From Aeromicrobium sp. IC_218 (lineage in GTDB: Bacteria > Actinomycetota > Actinomycetes > Propionibacteriales > Nocardioidaceae), in the NCBI RefSeq assembly GCF_004336805.1, contig NZ_SJXM01000012.1:37571-101570 (forward strand): a DNA stretch of 64,000 nucleotides, given 5' to 3'. The notes under the pieces are model-generated. The model had not been told where the DNA came from. It did not search any database and was given only the letters and a program-made list of their open reading frames with translations. Shown here one piece after another: positions 60,903 to 64,000 of this stretch. Position numbers and translations under genes: made by a program. The first letter of the stretch is position 1; each line of letters begins with the position of its first letter.

Positions 60903-62216
60903 TCAGACCGCGCAGGGCGCCGCCGCGGTCGGTGCGAGCGCGAGCCCGAACGGTGCCGGACGCCGGTCGTCGCGCACCGCCCAGGTGCCGCCGTCCTGCA
61001 CGTAGTCGCCCTGCACGTCGCCGGCCACCCAGGCCCGCACCCCGTCGAGCAGCCGCCGCACGTCCGCGGCCGAGCTCGCCAGCCCGACGCTGGCCCGCAC
61101 CGCGCCGGCGCCCCAGCCGAGCGAGTCCAGGAGCGGGTGGGCGCAGAAGCGTCCGTCGCGCACCGAGACCCCGTGCTCGGCGGCGAGGTAGGCCGCGAGC
61201 AGTCCCGGGTCGGTGCCCTCGAGGGCGAAGGTCACCACGCCGACGCGGGCGGCCGAGTCGGGCCAGAGCCGGGCGACGCGCACGCCGGGCACGGCCGAGA
61301 GCCCACCGACCAGGTCCTCGACCAGCGCCTGCTCGTGCTGCTGCGCCTCGGCGCCGTCGAGCGCCGCGAGCGCGTCGGCCGCGGCGGCCAGGGCCACCGC
61401 GCCGAGCAGGTTCGGCGTCCCGGCCTCGTGGCGGGCGGGGGCGTCCGCCCAGGTGACGTCGGTGGCGGTCACCCGGCGCACGGCACCACCGCCGGCCAGG
61501 TACGGGGGAGCGGTGTCCAGCCAGTCGCGGCGACCGACCAGCGCGCCGGAGCCGAACGGGGCGTAGAGCTTGTGGCCCGAGAACGCGACGTAGTCCGCTC
61601 CCGTGCCGGCCAGCGAGAAGCGTCGGTGGGCGAGCAGCTGCGCCCCGTCGACGACGACCCGGGCGCCGTGCGCGTGGGCCGTGGCGACGACCGCGTCGAG
61701 CGGCAGCGCCTCGCCGGTGACGTTGGACGCGCCGGTGACGGCCACGAGCGCGTGGCCGCCGGCGACCAGGGCCGCCTCGAGCCGCTCCAGGGTCTGCGCG
61801 ACGGTCGGCGCGGTGGCGAGCGTCTCGACGCCGCCGGCGGCGTCGCGCCACGGGAGCAGGTTGGCGTGGTGCTCGAGGTCGAGCACCAGCACCCGCCCCG
61901 GCACGGCCGAGGCGAGCAGGTTGAGCGCGTCGGTGGTGTGGCGCACCAGCACGGTGACGTCGTGCGCGCGGGCCCCGACGAACGCGCCGACCGTCGCGCG
62001 GGCGTCCTCGTAGAGGCTCGTGCTGACCTGGGACGCGTAGCCGGCCCCGCGGTGGACGCTCGCGTAGTAGGGCAGGGCCGCGGTGACGCGCTGGGCGACG
62101 GACTCCAGCGCCGGGGCGCTGGCCGCGTGGTCGAGGTTGACGTGCCGCACGCGCCGCCCGTCCAGGAGGGGGACGTCGACGTCGGCGCCGACGACGGACA
62201 GCAGGGGTCGGGACAT
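60903..62216 (-). CDS. Class V aminotransferase / cysteine desulfurase-like PLP enzyme
   Basis: 437 residues from the ATG at 62216. HVNLDHAASAPAL at the N-terminus, EHHANLLPW, VDGAQLLAHR (PLP-pocket Asp and Gln), and FSGHKLYAPFGSG with the Schiff-base lysine. FCAHPLL near the C-terminus carries a cysteine at a position comparable to the persulfide Cys. It belongs to the SufS/CsdA-like group. A SAM-IV riboswitch in its leader ties it to sulfur amino acid metabolism. Function inferred; it is not part of a suf operon here. Confidence 0.85.
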   Translation of the reverse strand: MSRPLLSVVGADVDVPLLDGRRVRHVNLDHAASAPALESVAQRVTAALPYYASVHRGAGYASQVSTSLYEDARATVGAFVGARAHDVTVLVRHTTDALNLLASAVPGRVLVLDLEHHANLLPWRDAAGGVETLATAPTVAQTLERLEAALVAGGHALVAVTGASNVTGEALPLDAVVATAHAHGARVVVDGAQLLAHRRFSLAGTGADYVAFSGHKLYAPFGSGALVGRRDWLDTAPPYLAGGGAVRRVTATDVTWADAPARHEAGTPNLLGAVALAAAADALAALDGAEAQQHEQALVEDLVGGLSAVPGVRVARLWPDSAARVGVVTFALEGTDPGLLAAYLAAEHGVSVRDGRFCAHPLLDSLGWGAGAVRASVGLASSAADVRRLLDGVRAWVAGDVQGDYVQDGGTWAVRDDRRPAPFGLALAPTAAAPCAV

Positions 62217-62228
62217 GGCAGGGGCCTT

Positions 62229-62355
62229 CCGCTCGCGCTTGCCCACGCCGGTCGGCGCGGGCCGGGTCGTCACCCGGAGCACCCCGCCGCGAGGGAGGGT
62301 TGCCGACCAGCAAGCCGGGGCTGTGCGTCGTAGGACGCCGCTGGTGCTCATGACC
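62229..62355 (-). ncRNA. SAM-IV riboswitch
   Basis: The minus-strand leader starts GGTCATGAGCACCAGC, has the central CCCCGGCTTGCTGGTCGGCA, AACCCTCC, GCGGGGTGCTCCGGGTGACGACC segments, and ends GGGCAAGCGCGAGCGG. These are the conserved blocks of the actinobacterial S-adenosylmethionine-IV aptamer, including its 5' closing stem GGTCATGA/TGACGACC and 3' pseudoknot arm. It ends 12 nt before the start codon, so it probably hides the ribosome site when SAM is high. The remaining 62356-62544 holds two divergent promoters. Confidence 0.88.
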
Positions 62356-62544
62356 TGGGAGGACCCTGCCACGCGCGACACGCCGGACGCAATCGGATTG
62401 TGAGACACCTTCCCACGATGTGAGACGAACGCCGAACCGGTTGACGCACCGACACGCTTCACCTCGTCCGGCGGTCGCACCCGCTCCGCCGGCGCGGCAC
62501 CGGCCCCACCACGGCCGGGCCGCCGGACGAGGAGGAGCACGCAC

Positions 62545-63999
62545 GTGGAGCAGTGGAACCTGATCGGGCTGGGGCTGGCCCTCGGCCTGTTCGCCGGCCT
62601 GTACGTGCTGGGCCGGGTGGGCGTCGGCTTCACGACGCGCACCTTCCTGGCGCTGTTCGTGGGCGTCGGGCTGGGCATCGTGCTGCGCGACCACGTCGAC
62701 TACCTGCGCCCGCTGGGCCGGGTCTACATCAACCTGCTGCTCACCATCGTCGCGCCGCTGGTCGTCGTCTCGATCCTGGCCAGCATCACCGCGCTCGGCT
62801 CGACCCGCGCGCTGCGCAGCATCGGCACGCGCTCGGTGGTCTGGCTGCTCGGGCTCAACCTCATCGCGATCCTGCTGACCCTCGGCCTCGCGCTCGAGGC
62901 GGGCGTGGGCAAGGGCGCCGACCTGGCCTCCCAGGGTGTCGACACCCGGTCGCTGGACGCGATCAAGAAGCCGTTCTCGGAGGTGTTCATCGGGTTCTTC
63001 CCGACCAACGTGGTGGAGGAGGTCGCCGACAACGACATCATCCCGATCATCCTCATCAGCGTCGTGGTGGCGATCGCGTACGCCCTCGTCGCCGAGCGGA
63101 CGCCCGAGAAGGTGGCGCCGTTCAAGGCGCTGATCGACGCCGCGCGCGAGATCGTCTACCGCGCGGTCGGCTTCGTCATCGCGCTCACCCCCTACGCCGT
63201 GCTCGTGCTCACCGCCGTCGCCGCGTCCAGCGCGACCGGGCGCCGCGACCAGCTGCTCTCGCTGCTCGGCCTGCTGGTCGTCTCCTACGTGGCGTGCTTC
63301 GCCAGCGCGTTCGTCGTCAACGCGATCGTGCTGCGCGTGGCCGCGGACGTGTCGCCGGTGCGCTTCTTCCGCAAGATCGCCCCCGCGCAGCTGACCGCGT
63401 TCACGACTCAGAGCAGCGCCGGCACGCTGCCGCTCACGACCCGCCTGCTCGTCCAGCGCGTGGGCGTGCCCGCGGACGTCGCCGGGTTCACCGCGCCGCT
63501 CGGCACGACGATCGGCATGCCCGGCTGCGCCGGCGTCTGGCCAATCGTCCTGGCCGTCTACGCCGTCAACGGGCTCGGCCTGGACTACGGCCTGCGCGAC
63601 TACGCGCTCCTGGTCGTGCTCGGCCTGCTCGTGTCGGTCGGCACCGCCGGCGTGCCCGGCACCGCGACCGTCACCGCCACGACCGTCCTCACGGCCGCCG
63701 GCCTGCCGCTCGAGGTCGTCATCCTCACCCTCCCGATCAGCGCGATCGTCGACATGGCCCGCACGATGAGCAACGTCACCGCCGCCGCGGTCGCCGCGAC
63801 CGTCGTCGCCCGCCGCGTCGGCCGCCTCGACGACGCCGTGTTCGACGCGCCCGACGCCGACGACACCGAGGACGAGCCCGCCGGCCGTCACGCGGCGTCC
63901 TCCAGCCTCCCGTCCGCCCCGGTCACGATCGACCCGTCGGTGCCTGTGGGTGCCTGCGCGATCGACGACCGTCCCGCCACCCCCGCCCGCGCCCGATGA
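62545..63999 (+). CDS. Dicarboxylate/amino acid:cation symporter (DAACS, GltP/DctA type)
   Basis: 484 residues, GTG start with GAGGAGGAG upstream. Eight membrane helices and two re-entrant hairpins; TTQSSAGTLPLT is the HP1 serine-rich tip and the MPGCAGVWP / GVPGTATVT segments are HP2 and TM7-like motifs. It carries glutamate, aspartate or C4-dicarboxylates with Na+ or H+. A hydrophilic C-terminal tail of about 60 residues is unusual. The stop is 1 nt from the window end, so the gene is complete. Divergent from the riboswitch-controlled aminotransferase. Confidence 0.92.
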   Translation: MEQWNLIGLGLALGLFAGLYVLGRVGVGFTTRTFLALFVGVGLGIVLRDHVDYLRPLGRVYINLLLTIVAPLVVVSILASITALGSTRALRSIGTRSVVWLLGLNLIAILLTLGLALEAGVGKGADLASQGVDTRSLDAIKKPFSEVFIGFFPTNVVEEVADNDIIPIILISVVVAIAYALVAERTPEKVAPFKALIDAAREIVYRAVGFVIALTPYAVLVLTAVAASSATGRRDQLLSLLGLLVVSYVACFASAFVVNAIVLRVAADVSPVRFFRKIAPAQLTAFTTQSSAGTLPLTTRLLVQRVGVPADVAGFTAPLGTTIGMPGCAGVWPIVLAVYAVNGLGLDYGLRDYALLVVLGLLVSVGTAGVPGTATVTATTVLTAAGLPLEVVILTLPISAIVDMARTMSNVTAAAVAATVVARRVGRLDDAVFDAPDADDTEDEPAGRHAASSSLPSAPVTIDPSVPVGACAIDDRPATPARAR

Positions 64000-64000
64000 G

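Overview
The window is a high-GC chromosomal segment from an actinomycete. Evidence: very GC-rich third codon positions, frequent GTG and TTG starts, TAnnnT-type -10 boxes sitting 6-9 nt before start codons (leaderless genes), a complete 3,013-residue type I fatty acid synthase followed by acpS, a homologue of the mycothiol-dependent reductase Rv2466c, paired ClpP1/ClpP2 and a SAM-IV riboswitch. The mixture resembles Nocardioidaceae (Aeromicrobium-like), but the genus is an inference. Many genes have counterparts in the M. tuberculosis Rv2460c-Rv2524c region (clpP2, clpP1, tig, lipP-like, nei2, rpiB, Rv2466c, pepN, glbO, ettA, orn, acpS, fas), so this is mostly ancestral chromosome rather than an island.

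Layout. 1-8.9 kb: 5' end of orn, two membrane-tethered DsbA-like thiol proteins, a two-gene fluoride channel (crcB pair), tRNA-Arg, a tandem pair of paralogous secreted proteins, an esterase, a secreted HNH nuclease, a repeat-linker surface protein and a PrsW protease. 8.9-15.7 kb: a pair of dynamin-like GTPases, ettA, a VOC protein with a MarR regulator, and a divergent YceI protein. 15.7-19.6 kb: a TetR regulator divergent from a beta-oxidation operon (acyl-CoA dehydrogenase, thiolase, SDR). 19.8-29.3 kb: fas-acpS. 29.4-33.3 kb: small lipoproteins, a TRIC-like channel, and a second lipid operon (SDR, APH-type kinase, TetR). 33.5-36.0 kb: accD, a biotin carrier and a thioesterase. 36-38.7 kb: truncated haemoglobin, MscS, and a DUF559-type nuclease gene enclosed by two 80-bp inverted palindromic repeats. 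38.8-47.2 kb: pepN, a carboxylate-amine ligase, Rv2466c-like, esterase, rpiB, nei, SpoIIE phosphatase and a membrane protein. 47.3-49.6 kb: tRNA-Gly, a P-loop kinase, tRNA-Pro, and an SOS-box-preceded DUF222 HNH gene among short dispersed repeats. 49.8-53.6 kb: an AraC regulator divergent from a Baeyer-Villiger-type monooxygenase and SDR; then an RraB-like gene. 53.7-64 kb: tig, a hydrolase lacking its nucleophile, SRPBCC, a sugar ABC transporter, clpP1-clpP2, a SAM-IV riboswitch-controlled class V aminotransferase, and a dicarboxylate symporter.

Working together. Lipid metabolism is the main theme. Fatty acid synthesis (fas-acpS and accD-biotin carrier) carries paired TGAGG-N4-CCTC(A) palindromes at both promoters. 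Fatty acid breakdown (the fadE operon and the SDR-kinase-TetR operon) shares an identical 16-bp palindrome. The two programmes meet in one 172-bp divergent promoter region at 33328-33499. The second theme is proteostasis (tig, clpP1P2, pepN, PrsW). The least explained object is the palindrome-bounded nuclease cassette at 37602-38771.
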